Position numbers and translations under genes: made by a program. A stretch of 64,000 bases of DNA from DAISKN01 sp963716925. GTDB taxonomy: Bacteria > Acidobacteriota > Vicinamibacteria > Marinacidobacterales > SMYC01. This document shows, piece after piece, positions 18,266 to 26,069 of this stretch. The DNA lies in contig CAVQUX010000033.1 of NCBI GenBank assembly GCA_963716925.1, positions 372,001-436,000 on the forward strand, given 5' to 3'. Every line of letters begins with the position of its first letter. Positions within the stretch are counted from its first letter, which is position 1. The notes beneath the pieces are model-generated. The model did not search any database. It was not told where the DNA came from and worked only from the letters and a program-made list of their open reading frames with translations.

Positions 18266-20194
18266 ATGTCCGAAGCACCTCCGCAGAAAATCGGGAAATA
18301 CGAGATCCGCGGCCTCGTGGGAAAAGGGGCGATGGGAGTCGTCTACAACGCCGTCGACCCGGCCCTCGGCCGCGCGGTGGCGATCAAGACGCTCTCGCTC
18401 TCGGCGCTCTCGGGCTCGCCTCACGAAGCCGAGCTCAAGCTCCGATTCCTCCGGGAGGCCCGCTCCGCGGGAATGCTCCAGCACCCCAACATCATCACCG
18501 TCCACGAGCTCTTCGAGGAGGGCGGGATCGCGTACCTGGTGATGGAGCTCCTCGAAGGCGCCTCGCTCTCCTCGCTCCTCCGCCGGAAGAAGGAGCTGAC
18601 GCTCGGGGAGAGGCTCTCTATCGTGGATCAGATCGCCGCCGGGCTTTCCGAAGCCCATGCCCACCGCATCATCCACCGCGACCTCAAGCCTTCGAACGTC
18701 TTCGTGCTCAAGAACGGGGTGGTGAAGGTCCTCGACTTCGGCGTCGCCAAGATGGGCGAAGGCGAGCTGACCCAAGCGGGGACCGTCTTCGGAACCGTGG
18801 AGTACATGGCACCGGAGCAGGTGCGGGGCGCGACGGTGAACGCCCGCGCGGACATCTTCTCCCTGGGAATCGTCGCCTACGAAGTGCTCTCGGGGCGAAA
18901 CCCGTTCCGCGCGGAAACCCTCGCCGCGTCGGTGTTCAAGATTCTCTCGGACAACCCGGACAGGCTCTCCTCGGACTCCGGGGGAGTTCCCGCCGCCATC
19001 GACGCCATCGTTTTCCGGGCCCTCGCCAAGGACGAGAAGGAGCGCTTCCAGTCCCTGTCCGATCTTCGGAGCGCGCTTCAGAACGCCGCGGACGGCGCTG
19101 GCATCGTCCTCAAACCGCCCAGTCTCTCGGACAAAGACATCGTCGTCAGCCGGGATACGGCCGATGCCGCCGGGGCATCGCTCGAGCCCAGGGTCTCGCA
19201 GTGGTCCCACGTCGCCGCGCAGGCCGATCTCCTGGAGGAGGTTTACCAGCGCGGAGTCGCGGCGTTCAACGCCGGGAGCTTCGCGGAGTGCGTTGAGAAG
19301 ATGAGCCAGGTGCTCGACGAGGTTCCGGTTCACTCGATGTCTCTCCACTTCCTGGCGATGAGCGAGGAGAACCTGAGGCGCGAGCGCCTCGGCGAGAGCG
19401 AACGCAAGGAAGCGACGGCGCTCCTCGCGGCGATGCGCGATGCCCATCGGAAGGGGGAGGCGGCGGCCGTCATCGAAAAGGCCAATCGCCTGCTGGCCCT
19501 CGACAAGGAGTCCCTCGAGGCGCGCTGGTACCGGAGAAACGCGGAAGCGCGTCTTCGGGCGGTATCCGTCGGCGTCGGCACGAAAGAGCGCGCGGCCGCC
19601 GGACGCGCCGCCCCCGGGACTCTGGCGCGCGACGGGGCGAAGAGCTTCGGGTACGTTCCCGCCAAGGAGTCTCGCTTCCACCCGGGGCAGAGACGGGAGG
19701 TCGATGTCGGCGCGCTCTCGCCGACACGCGAGTCTTGGGGCGGCAAGGGCCTCTGGTTCCTCATGGGGACCGGCGTGCTGTTCCTCGGCCTGGTGGGCGT
19801 CTGGGTCTGGTCCATCGGGAGCCCGAAACCCGAGGTCAAGGCGAGTCCACCGGCGCTCCCCGGAGTGCGCACCTCTCCCTTCGAGGGTATCGACCAGGAC
19901 GGCACCGTCGTCCTCCAGGTGAATCGACCCGCTCCCTCGTTCGTGGTGAAGCAGGTCATCCCCACTTCGGTGCTCGCGGGAAGCCCGACGAAGGTCGGAA
20001 TCTTCGGCGCAGGTTTCTCCGACAATCTCGTGGTCGTTCCCGGGCCGGGCGCTTCCGTTCTTTCCGTCGACGTCCAGAACGAAGGTCTGATGGAAGTCGA
20101 GATCCTCGCGGAGCGCGAGGGGGAGATCCTCATCGAGGTGACAAACCCACAGGGTCACAAAGAAACGGTCCGCATTCAGGTGGAACTCCAGTGA
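18266..20194 (+). CDS. Transmembrane Ser/Thr protein kinase (PknB/Pkn-type)
   Basis: 642-residue eukaryotic-like kinase. The catalytic domain (about 11-275) has GKGAMGVVYNAV (glycine loop), AIKTL (Lys), IHRDLKPSNVF (catalytic loop), VLDFGVAKM (DFG) and MAPEQVRG. A helical, TPR-like linker follows (about 325-440). One membrane segment (LWFLMGTGVLFLGLVGVWVW, about 490-510) leads to a C-terminal extracytoplasmic domain. That domain has an IPT/TIG-like beta pattern (VIPTSVLAGSPTKVGIFGAG... NPQGHKETVRIQVELQ). A signal outside the cytoplasm could control the kinase. It lies immediately upstream of the polysaccharide tyrosine kinase gene, but that gene has its own promoter. Confidence 0.9.
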   Translation: MSEAPPQKIGKYEIRGLVGKGAMGVVYNAVDPALGRAVAIKTLSLSALSGSPHEAELKLRFLREARSAGMLQHPNIITVHELFEEGGIAYLVMELLEGASLSSLLRRKKELTLGERLSIVDQIAAGLSEAHAHRIIHRDLKPSNVFVLKNGVVKVLDFGVAKMGEGELTQAGTVFGTVEYMAPEQVRGATVNARADIFSLGIVAYEVLSGRNPFRAETLAASVFKILSDNPDRLSSDSGGVPAAIDAIVFRALAKDEKERFQSLSDLRSALQNAADGAGIVLKPPSLSDKDIVVSRDTADAAGASLEPRVSQWSHVAAQADLLEEVYQRGVAAFNAGSFAECVEKMSQVLDEVPVHSMSLHFLAMSEENLRRERLGESERKEATALLAAMRDAHRKGEAAAVIEKANRLLALDKESLEARWYRRNAEARLRAVSVGVGTKERAAAGRAAPGTLARDGAKSFGYVPAKESRFHPGQRREVDVGALSPTRESWGGKGLWFLMGTGVLFLGLVGVWVWSIGSPKPEVKASPPALPGVRTSPFEGIDQDGTVVLQVNRPAPSFVVKQVIPTSVLAGSPTKVGIFGAGFSDNLVVVPGPGASVLSVDVQNEGLMEVEILAEREGEILIEVTNPQGHKETVRIQVELQ

Positions 20195-20289
20195 ATCTGT
20201 GTCGAAAGGGTGCGCTCGAAAAACCGCCCAAAACGCGCTCTCGCCGCCAAATTCCAACGAATGTGACACTTCTAGCCGCCGAGTCCAAC

Positions 20290-20305
20290 TGGCACGGTTG
20301 TTGCT
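20290..20305 (+). promoter_or_regulatory. Sigma-54 (RpoN) promoter
   Basis: TGGCACGGTTGTTGCT matches the -24/-12 consensus TGGCAC(G)-N4-TTGC(A/T) at every conserved position, with exactly 10 bases between the GG (20291-20292) and the GC (20303-20304). Transcription would begin near 20315, about 70 bases before the Wzz/BY-kinase ATG at 20385. Sigma-54 promoters need an enhancer-binding activator; none is encoded in this window, and I saw no obvious palindromic enhancer site in the 95 bases upstream. Confidence 0.8.
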
Positions 20306-20384
20306 TTGACAAGGACCCCGAGTTCCCATAAACTCACAAAAAATAATCGTTTCTCAAGCTTCCGATTCCGATTGAAGCGTTCTT

Positions 20385-22673
20385 ATGTCGAACGGCGCCT
20401 GGATCCCTGAAGTCGTGTCTCGCGTCGAGCCTGAAGGGCTCGATTACTATCCAACGGAGACCGAGACCCACCTGCGGGACTACTGGTACATCGTCCTCAA
20501 GAGGCGATGGCTCATTCTCGCCGTCCTGACGGTCGTGCTCGGCTGGTTCACGGTCCGCACCCTGATGCAGACGCCGATGTACTCGGCGACGGCGGTGCTC
20601 CAGCTCGATCGCGGCAAGATCAACCTCGTCCAGGACGTCATGATCCAGGACTACTGGAGCGGATACACCGAGTTCTATCCGACGCAGGCCCGGGTCCTTC
20701 AGAGCCGCGACCTCGCCCAGCGCGTGGTCAGGCAGCTCCGACTCTGGGAGCATCCCTACTTTGCCGGAGGGAAGCTCGAGCCCACCGACGCCAATCTCGA
20801 GAACCTCTCGGGAGCGGTCCTCGGCATGCTCGGGGTCTCCCAGATCCGCAATACGCAGTTGATGGAGGTCCGCTTCACCACCGCGGACCCCAAGCTCTCA
20901 GCGGATCTCGCGAACGCCCTCGCCACGCAGTTCACGACGTTCAACAGCGAGCGGGAGTCGAACCTGGCGCGGAATACCTCGGGGTTCATCCGCGAGCAGG
21001 TGGAGAAGATCCAGCTGGAGATTCAGGAGAAGGAGAAGCTCCTCCAGGACTATAGCCAGCGCGAAGATCTCGTGATGGTGGACGAGAAAGAGATGATCGT
21101 GATGAAGCAGCTCGATCATCTCAATACCGAAGTCACCACGGCGAGGGCGGAGCGGGCGGCGGCGGAAGCGCGCTACCGGAGCCTCGCCTCCGCCGACCCG
21201 GGCTCGCTCCTCGAAGTCCAGACCCACACGACGGTCGAAGCCCTGCGACAGGAGCACGCGGCGCTCCAACGCGAGGTGGCGATCCTCGCCTCCAAGTTCA
21301 AGGACGATTGGCCGGAGCTCAAGAGGGCGAAGGAGTCCCTCGAGGAAGTCGACGAAAAGCTCGACGCGGAGCAGCGCGCGGTGGCGAGGAAGGTCGTGGC
21401 CGCGGCGCAGCGGGAGTTGCGAGAGGCGCGGGATCGGGAAATGCTCCTGGCCCGCGAAGCGAACAGCGAGAAGGGCGAGGCGCAGCAGCTCAACAAACTC
21501 ACCATCGACTACAACCAGATAAAGGCCGAGATCGACAACCAGCGGGCGATGCTCCAGCAACTCCTGCGAAAACAGTCGGAGTCCGGTCTCACGGCGGAGC
21601 TCGGCGAGCAGCAGCCGGTGAACGTGCGCGTGGTGGAAGCGGCGCTCGTGCCCCGGGGTGCTAACGGACCGGGCCTCCGGCGCAGCCTGTTCCTCGGAAC
21701 CATCGTGGGCCTCGGGCTCGCGCTCGGCCTCGCGTTCTTCCTCGACTACTGGGAGACCAGCATCTACACCATCGACGACCTGAGGCGCCACGTTCCCCTT
21801 CCTTACATGGGCATGGTTCCGCGGCTCGAGGGAGGCTCCGACGCCATGTGGGGCGGCATGAGCCTCAAGAGCCTCGCGGCGGATGAGATCGCGCAGGAGA
21901 GGCGCCAGAAGAGCACCAAGAGGGTGAGCACGACCCGCACGGCCCTCGCTCTCGCGCAGCGGAAGATCGCCTCGCGGTCGAAAGACGACGTCTCCATGGT
22001 CGCCGAGCGGTTCAAGTTCCTCCGTGGATCGCTCCTGCTCTCGAAGCCCGGGAGCCCCCCGCGCGTCGTCCTGGTCACCGGCCCCGACAAGAACGCGGGA
22101 AAGACGTTCGTCGCCTGCAACCTCGCGATGTCGCTCACCGATCTCGACAAGCGCGTGCTCATCATCGACGCCGACCTGAGAAATCCACAGCTCCACAAGA
22201 TCTTCCGGTTCAAGAACCGCGTGGGTCTGTCGAACGTTCTGTCGGGCCAGACTTCGCTCGATAAGGGCTGCATCGTTTCCACGCCGATCCCGAACTTCTT
22301 CGCGCTCCTGGCTGGTCCCCCGAGTCCCACGCCCGCGGAGCTCCTGGGCTCGAAGAAGATGGAAGAGACCCTGTCACTCTGCGCCGAGCACTTCGACTAC
22401 GTGGTGCTCGACTCCGCGCCGCTCCTCCCGGTCTTCGACTCGCACTACCTCACCGTCAAGTGCGACGCGAACGTGCTGGTGGTGCGAAGCGGACAGACCT
22501 CGCGCAACGCGGTCAAGCAGAGCCTCGACCTCATCGATCGCGTCGGAGGCAAGGTCACGGGCGTGGTACTGAACGACGTGAACCTGTCTGATTTCGCGCA
22601 GAACTACTATTACGCCTACCATAGCTACGAGTACGGGACTTACGCGGAAGAAGCGGTGGAACGAGCCGGCTGA
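20385..22673 (+). CDS. Wzz/BY-kinase: polysaccharide co-polymerase fused to tyrosine autokinase (Wzc-like)
   Basis: 762-residue inner-membrane protein controlling chain length and export of a surface polysaccharide. The N-terminal Wzz region has TM1 (WLILAVLTVVLGWFTVR, about 40-58), a long periplasmic coiled coil (about 170-400) and TM2 (LFLGTIVGLGLALGLAFFLD). The cytoplasmic BY-kinase domain has Walker A GPDKNAGKTFVACNLA, Walker A' VLIIDADLRNP and Walker B YVVLDSAP. The C-terminal tail carries seven tyrosines in NYYYAYHSYEYGTY, the autophosphorylation cluster. It is driven by the sigma-54 promoter at 20290. The nucleotidyltransferase gene begins 8 bases after its stop, so the downstream RiPP-like cassette is likely in the same transcript. 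Confidence 0.93.
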   Translation: MSNGAWIPEVVSRVEPEGLDYYPTETETHLRDYWYIVLKRRWLILAVLTVVLGWFTVRTLMQTPMYSATAVLQLDRGKINLVQDVMIQDYWSGYTEFYPTQARVLQSRDLAQRVVRQLRLWEHPYFAGGKLEPTDANLENLSGAVLGMLGVSQIRNTQLMEVRFTTADPKLSADLANALATQFTTFNSERESNLARNTSGFIREQVEKIQLEIQEKEKLLQDYSQREDLVMVDEKEMIVMKQLDHLNTEVTTARAERAAAEARYRSLASADPGSLLEVQTHTTVEALRQEHAALQREVAILASKFKDDWPELKRAKESLEEVDEKLDAEQRAVARKVVAAAQRELREARDREMLLAREANSEKGEAQQLNKLTIDYNQIKAEIDNQRAMLQQLLRKQSESGLTAELGEQQPVNVRVVEAALVPRGANGPGLRRSLFLGTIVGLGLALGLAFFLDYWETSIYTIDDLRRHVPLPYMGMVPRLEGGSDAMWGGMSLKSLAADEIAQERRQKSTKRVSTTRTALALAQRKIASRSKDDVSMVAERFKFLRGSLLLSKPGSPPRVVLVTGPDKNAGKTFVACNLAMSLTDLDKRVLIIDADLRNPQLHKIFRFKNRVGLSNVLSGQTSLDKGCIVSTPIPNFFALLAGPPSPTPAELLGSKKMEETLSLCAEHFDYVVLDSAPLLPVFDSHYLTVKCDANVLVVRSGQTSRNAVKQSLDLIDRVGGKVTGVVLNDVNLSDFAQNYYYAYHSYEYGTYAEEAVERAG

Positions 22674-22680
22674 GCTGTCC

Positions 22681-23730
22681 ATGGCGATGGCCCCGATGGA
22701 TTGTTTGCTCGCGGCGCTCCGGAGTCTGTCGCTCACCCCCGAGATGGCCGCGGCCGAGCGCATCGCCCCTCTCCTCTATTTCGGCGGCCCAGAGACCGCT
22801 TCACCCGCCCTGCGCAAGGCCTACTACGACAGCGCGGCGCGGAACCTGCTTCTCTTCGAGGCGCTCGACGAGATCCTCCGGGCCTTCGGCTCGCTCGGCC
22901 TTCGCCCCGTGCTGCTCAAGGGCGCCGATTTTGCGAGACGCCTCTACCCCGATCCCGCCCTTCGGCCGATGAGCGATCTCGATCTCTGGGTCGCCCCCGA
23001 CGAGGTGAACGCCGCGGAGAGGGCCCTTCAAACCCTGGGCTATCGTTCCTGGGCTCCCGACATGTCGCCCGGGCTCTCACGGGCCATTCGCCACGCGCGG
23101 CTTTTCGTCGGCGGCGCAAGAAACGAGATCGCCGTCGACTTGCACTGGTCGCTCGTGATGCACGACGCCTCCCGCACCGCTCCCTACCTCGACTGGTTTC
23201 GCTCGCGGGTCGTCGATGCGAGGCTCGATGCCACGGCGAGCCTTCTTTACCTCGCGGCGCACATGAAGCTCCAGCACCATGACGAGCCCCCCACGTTGCT
23301 CTGGCTTTCGGACTTCCATCTCCTCTCCATGCGTCCGGAGGTGGATTTTCGAGCTCTCTTCGATGCCGCGGCGTCTTTCGGCTGGGAGGGGGCTCTCGCC
23401 GCGACCGCGTACGAGGTCCAGTCGCGACTGGGAACCGAGCCTCCCGCCGCGCTCGCCGCGCGGGCGCGGCCGATGCCGGCACCGAATCGCAGGCCAGGCG
23501 CCGAGCACGCATGGAACGAGCTCAGGTCGCTCTCTCTCCGCGGGCGCTCGGTGCTCCTGAGGGCGCTGCTGTTCCCCTCTCCCGCGTACGTTCGGTTCCG
23601 ATACAGGCCGAGGCCCCGCTGGAGCTGGCCGCTCTTCTATCCCATTCGTTGGGCTCGCATCCTGACGGGAGCCGCCTCCCTCGCGTTGAGACCGCGCCGA
23701 GCCCGGGCGTTTCTCGGACAGGTACCGTGA
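22681..23730 (+). CDS. Nucleotidyltransferase-family protein (NTP_transf_5-like)
   Basis: 349-residue protein with the signature of the PF14907-type nucleotidyltransferase family: GLRPVLLKGADFARRLYPDP then LRPMSDLDLWV, containing the metal-binding DxD (SDLDL), and later VDLHWSL. Homologues accompany HprK-like kinases and PqqD proteins in lasso-peptide clusters such as paeninodin, and also occur in exosortase/EPS loci. A tailoring role on a peptide or glycan is plausible but unproven. Its stop overlaps the next gene's GTG start (GTGA at 23727-23730), the first of three such couplings in this cassette. Confidence 0.8.
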   Translation: MAMAPMDCLLAALRSLSLTPEMAAAERIAPLLYFGGPETASPALRKAYYDSAARNLLLFEALDEILRAFGSLGLRPVLLKGADFARRLYPDPALRPMSDLDLWVAPDEVNAAERALQTLGYRSWAPDMSPGLSRAIRHARLFVGGARNEIAVDLHWSLVMHDASRTAPYLDWFRSRVVDARLDATASLLYLAAHMKLQHHDEPPTLLWLSDFHLLSMRPEVDFRALFDAAASFGWEGALAATAYEVQSRLGTEPPAALAARARPMPAPNRRPGAEHAWNELRSLSLRGRSVLLRALLFPSPAYVRFRYRPRPRWSWPLFYPIRWARILTGAASLALRPRRARAFLGQVP

Positions 23731-24608
23731 GCGCTCAGTATCTCGTCGACCCCGCCGCCTTCCCTGCGCGCGACGAAGGCCTGCCCTGGGGGCGCGACCA
23801 GGCGCGATTCGCGATCGCCGGCGTCTCCGTCGCAATCCAGGGATTGAGCGCGCTCCAGCGGGAGACCGTCGAGAGCCTCTATCCGGTTTCCGGCCTGTAT
23901 CCGCCGGCGGCCCAGGTATCCCTGTTCCAGGTCGACCCCGGGGCCTTTCGAAGGATCGATCCCCGGGGCTGGAACTACTCGCTCGATTTCAGCTACGGCC
24001 CGAGCCACACCCATCTCGTGGGGAAGGATTGGATGGCCCGACTCGAATGGGAACGAGACCCGATGTCCGCGGGCCTCTGGATCTCGATGGAAGACCGGGA
24101 GCCCTTTCGAGGCGCTTTCGAGAACTTCCTGCGGGTGCTCACGGCCCACGCCCTTCTCCTCGGAGGGGGCGTTCTCCTTCACAGCGCGGCCGTCGCCTCG
24201 TCCGCAGGAGCGCACCTCTTCGTGGGGCCCTCCGGCGCCGGGAAGTCGACGATCTCCGACGCCGCGCGGTCCTGGGGGCGCTCGGTGGTGAGCGACGATC
24301 TCAACGTCGTGACCTCGGGATTCGCGCTCGGCGGGAGCTCTTTCTTTTCCGAAATCGGCACTCGTCGGGAGCGGAATTATCCACTGAGAGGAATCTATCG
24401 CCTGGAGAAAGGGACCGAGGACGGGGTGCGTCCCATGGGCGCCGGCGAGGCCATCGCGAGCCTCATCGCTTGCGCTCCATTCGTAAACCATTCCCGCTTC
24501 CTCGCCCACCGGCTCTGGGCGAACCTCGCGGGACTCGTCGCCACCGTTCCCGCCCACGTTCTGACGTTCCGTCGGGAGGCGACTTTCTGGCCCCTCCTCG
24601 AGTCATGA
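23727..24608 (+). CDS. HPr-kinase-related kinase (HprK-rel-A like)
   Basis: 293-residue kinase-like protein starting at GTG 23727. The Walker A motif is LFVGPSGAGKSTISDAA. A second acidic motif is VVSDDLNVV, the equivalent of the HprK nucleotide/metal site, and LLHSAAVA precedes the P-loop as in HprK-related proteins. It lacks the N-terminal domain of true HPr kinase. In paeninodin-type clusters the homologous kinase phosphorylates the C-terminal Ser of the precursor (family knowledge), which matters here because the facing candidate precursor ends in Ser-Ser. It is coupled by 4-base overlaps to both neighbours (GTGA upstream, ATGA at 24605). Confidence 0.85.
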   Translation: MSAQYLVDPAAFPARDEGLPWGRDQARFAIAGVSVAIQGLSALQRETVESLYPVSGLYPPAAQVSLFQVDPGAFRRIDPRGWNYSLDFSYGPSHTHLVGKDWMARLEWERDPMSAGLWISMEDREPFRGAFENFLRVLTAHALLLGGGVLLHSAAVASSAGAHLFVGPSGAGKSTISDAARSWGRSVVSDDLNVVTSGFALGGSSFFSEIGTRRERNYPLRGIYRLEKGTEDGVRPMGAGEAIASLIACAPFVNHSRFLAHRLWANLAGLVATVPAHVLTFRREATFWPLLES

Positions 24609-24880
24609 CGAACGACACCTCCGTTTTCCGGCCACGGCGGGACGTGCGGTTCCGCGTCGTAGGCGACGAAGCCGTCATCGTGCGGCAGGAGGAAGCGGAG
24701 GTCATCGCTCTCAACGAGGTCGGGGCAAGCGTTCTGGCGCTCCTGGACTCGCGGCGGAGCGTCCGGGACGTCCTCGACGCGCTCCTCGAGCAATACGAAG
24801 TCGACCGGGAGTCGCTCGCAAGCGATCTGGTAAGGTTTCTTTCCGAGCTTCGAGACGCGGGCGTGGTCGAGGAAGCGTGA
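24605..24880 (+). CDS. PqqD-family RiPP recognition protein
   Basis: 91-residue PqqD-fold protein (RiPP recognition element). PqqD proteins bind the leader of a precursor peptide and deliver it to a modifying enzyme, often a radical SAM protein. The sequence has the typical pattern: RFRVVGDEAVIVRQEEAEV, ALNEVGASVLALLD, then a helical half with VDRESLASDLVRFLSELRDA. It overlaps the kinase gene (ATGA) and the radical SAM gene (GTGA at 24877), so the three are translated together. The partner peptide is probably the convergent small gene at 25866-26054. Confidence 0.9.
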   Translation: MTNDTSVFRPRRDVRFRVVGDEAVIVRQEEAEVIALNEVGASVLALLDSRRSVRDVLDALLEQYEVDRESLASDLVRFLSELRDAGVVEEA

Positions 24881-25869
24881 GCTACCGGGAGACCGTCCTC
24901 CGCACCTGGAACGAGAACGTCTTGTTCTCGGCCCTGGTCGAGCTCACCTATCGATGCAATCTCGACTGCTTCTTCTGTTACAACGACCTCGGCCTGCGGG
25001 GGGAGCCGATGACCCTCGACGACTACGAGCGGTTCTTCCAGGATCTCGCCTCGCTGTCATGCCTTCACCTGACGCTCAGCGGAGGCGAGCCGCTGGTACA
25101 TCCGCGGTTCTTCGAGATTGCAGCCAAGGCCCGCGATCTGGGGTTCGTGCTGCGCATCAAATCGAACGGCCACTCGCTCCGAGGCCGGTTACTGGATCGT
25201 CTCAAGAACGAGATCGACCCTTTCGTGGTCGAGGTGAGCCTCCACGGCGCCTCCGCCGAGACCCACGATCGCCAGACGCGGGTCCATGGGAGCTTCGCGC
25301 GCCTCGTCGAGAACCTCGGGGCGATGCGCGATCGCGGCCTTCGCTTCAAGATCAACAGCACCCTCACCCGCTGGAACGAGGACGAAATCGATGGGATGTT
25401 CACGCTCGCCGAGCGATTCGGGGCGCCTCTCATAATCGACCCCGACGTGACCCCTCGAGACGATGGGGATCTCTCGTCGCTCGAGATCGGGGCGACGCCG
25501 TCGGGAAGGCAGCGCCTGTTCGCTTACGGAAGAACCGAGGACGTCAAACGCCAGGGGGACGACGAGCTCCTATCTATCGATTCGAGGAAACATTGCGGAG
25601 CCGGATCCACGGGGATTGCCGTGGATCCCTTCGGCAACGTGTATCCCTGCGTCCAATGGAGAAGGGCTGTCGGAAACCTGCACCAGCGCTCCATCCGCGA
25701 GATCTGGAGCGCCAACACCGCTCTCGACGAGATCCGGCGGTTGTCGGAAGAGGTGAAGCGCAACATGCCCGCGGGAGGGCTCGGGCTGTTCTGTCCCGGC
25801 ACGGCGGAAGGACTGACGGGAAGCCCGCTTCCGGGGCTCCCCCTGCACCCGAGCTCGACGACTCTCTAG
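24877..25869 (+). CDS. Radical SAM/SPASM peptide-modifying enzyme
   Basis: 330-residue radical SAM protein starting at GTG 24877. The cluster motif CNLDCFFCYN (CxxxCxxC) binds the SAM [4Fe-4S]; LTLSGGEPLVHP follows. The C-terminal SPASM-like region has KHCGAGSTGIAVDPFGNVYP (CxxG...), then YPCVQW, GNLHQRSIREIW and LFCPGTAEG, enough cysteines for at least one auxiliary cluster. This is the PqqE/MftC/sactisynthase type of architecture that acts on ribosomal peptides together with a PqqD partner. The chemistry (thioether, C-C bond, epimerisation) cannot be read from sequence. Its TAG stop shares the palindrome CTAG with the stop of the convergent peptide gene. Confidence 0.9.
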   Translation: MSYRETVLRTWNENVLFSALVELTYRCNLDCFFCYNDLGLRGEPMTLDDYERFFQDLASLSCLHLTLSGGEPLVHPRFFEIAAKARDLGFVLRIKSNGHSLRGRLLDRLKNEIDPFVVEVSLHGASAETHDRQTRVHGSFARLVENLGAMRDRGLRFKINSTLTRWNEDEIDGMFTLAERFGAPLIIDPDVTPRDDGDLSSLEIGATPSGRQRLFAYGRTEDVKRQGDDELLSIDSRKHCGAGSTGIAVDPFGNVYPCVQWRRAVGNLHQRSIREIWSANTALDEIRRLSEEVKRNMPAGGLGLFCPGTAEGLTGSPLPGLPLHPSSTTL

Positions 25870-26054
25870 CTCGAGATGGGTCCCTGGGGACAGAATCCGG
25901 GATTGGCCTTCGCCGGAGGCGAGGGAAAGCAGACCGCTGCCATCACCTCGAGCGTCTCGCGGTACAGAATCTCCGGACGGCGATACGGCTTTTTCGAGGA
26001 CGAGCGCTCTTCCTCGGGCGTCTCGCGAGGCTTCTTTGGTTCCATTTCCTTCAT
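25866..26054 (-). CDS. Candidate RiPP precursor peptide, 62 residues
   Basis: Small peptide beginning MKEMEPKKPRETPEEE, with a charged leader, then KKPYRRPEILYRETLEVMAA and C-terminal VCFPSPPAKANPGFCPQGPISS. YRRPEIL resembles the YxxPxL leader motif read by PqqD-type recognition elements in lasso peptides. The putative core has two Cys (42, 55), many Pro/Gly and a Ser-Ser end. It is convergent with the radical SAM gene, sharing the CTAG stop palindrome, and lies 15 bases downstream of the beta-barrel gene, so it may be expressed from the opposite operon. ATG 26054 has no good ribosome binding site; ATG 26045 is an alternative. No function is established; the call rests on context plus the leader motif. 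Confidence 0.7.
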   Translation of the reverse strand: MKEMEPKKPRETPEEERSSSKKPYRRPEILYRETLEVMAAVCFPSPPAKANPGFCPQGPISS

Positions 26055-26069
26055 GATAACAAACGGGCT

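Noticed and set aside
16784..20329. A 1,181-codon minus-strand open frame
   Set aside because: Complement of the acyltransferase and Ser/Thr kinase genes, whose catalytic motifs are intact on the plus strand.
22681..26054. A classical lasso-peptide cluster
   Set aside because: No asparagine-synthetase-like cyclase and no transglutaminase-like leader protease are present; a radical SAM enzyme is there instead.
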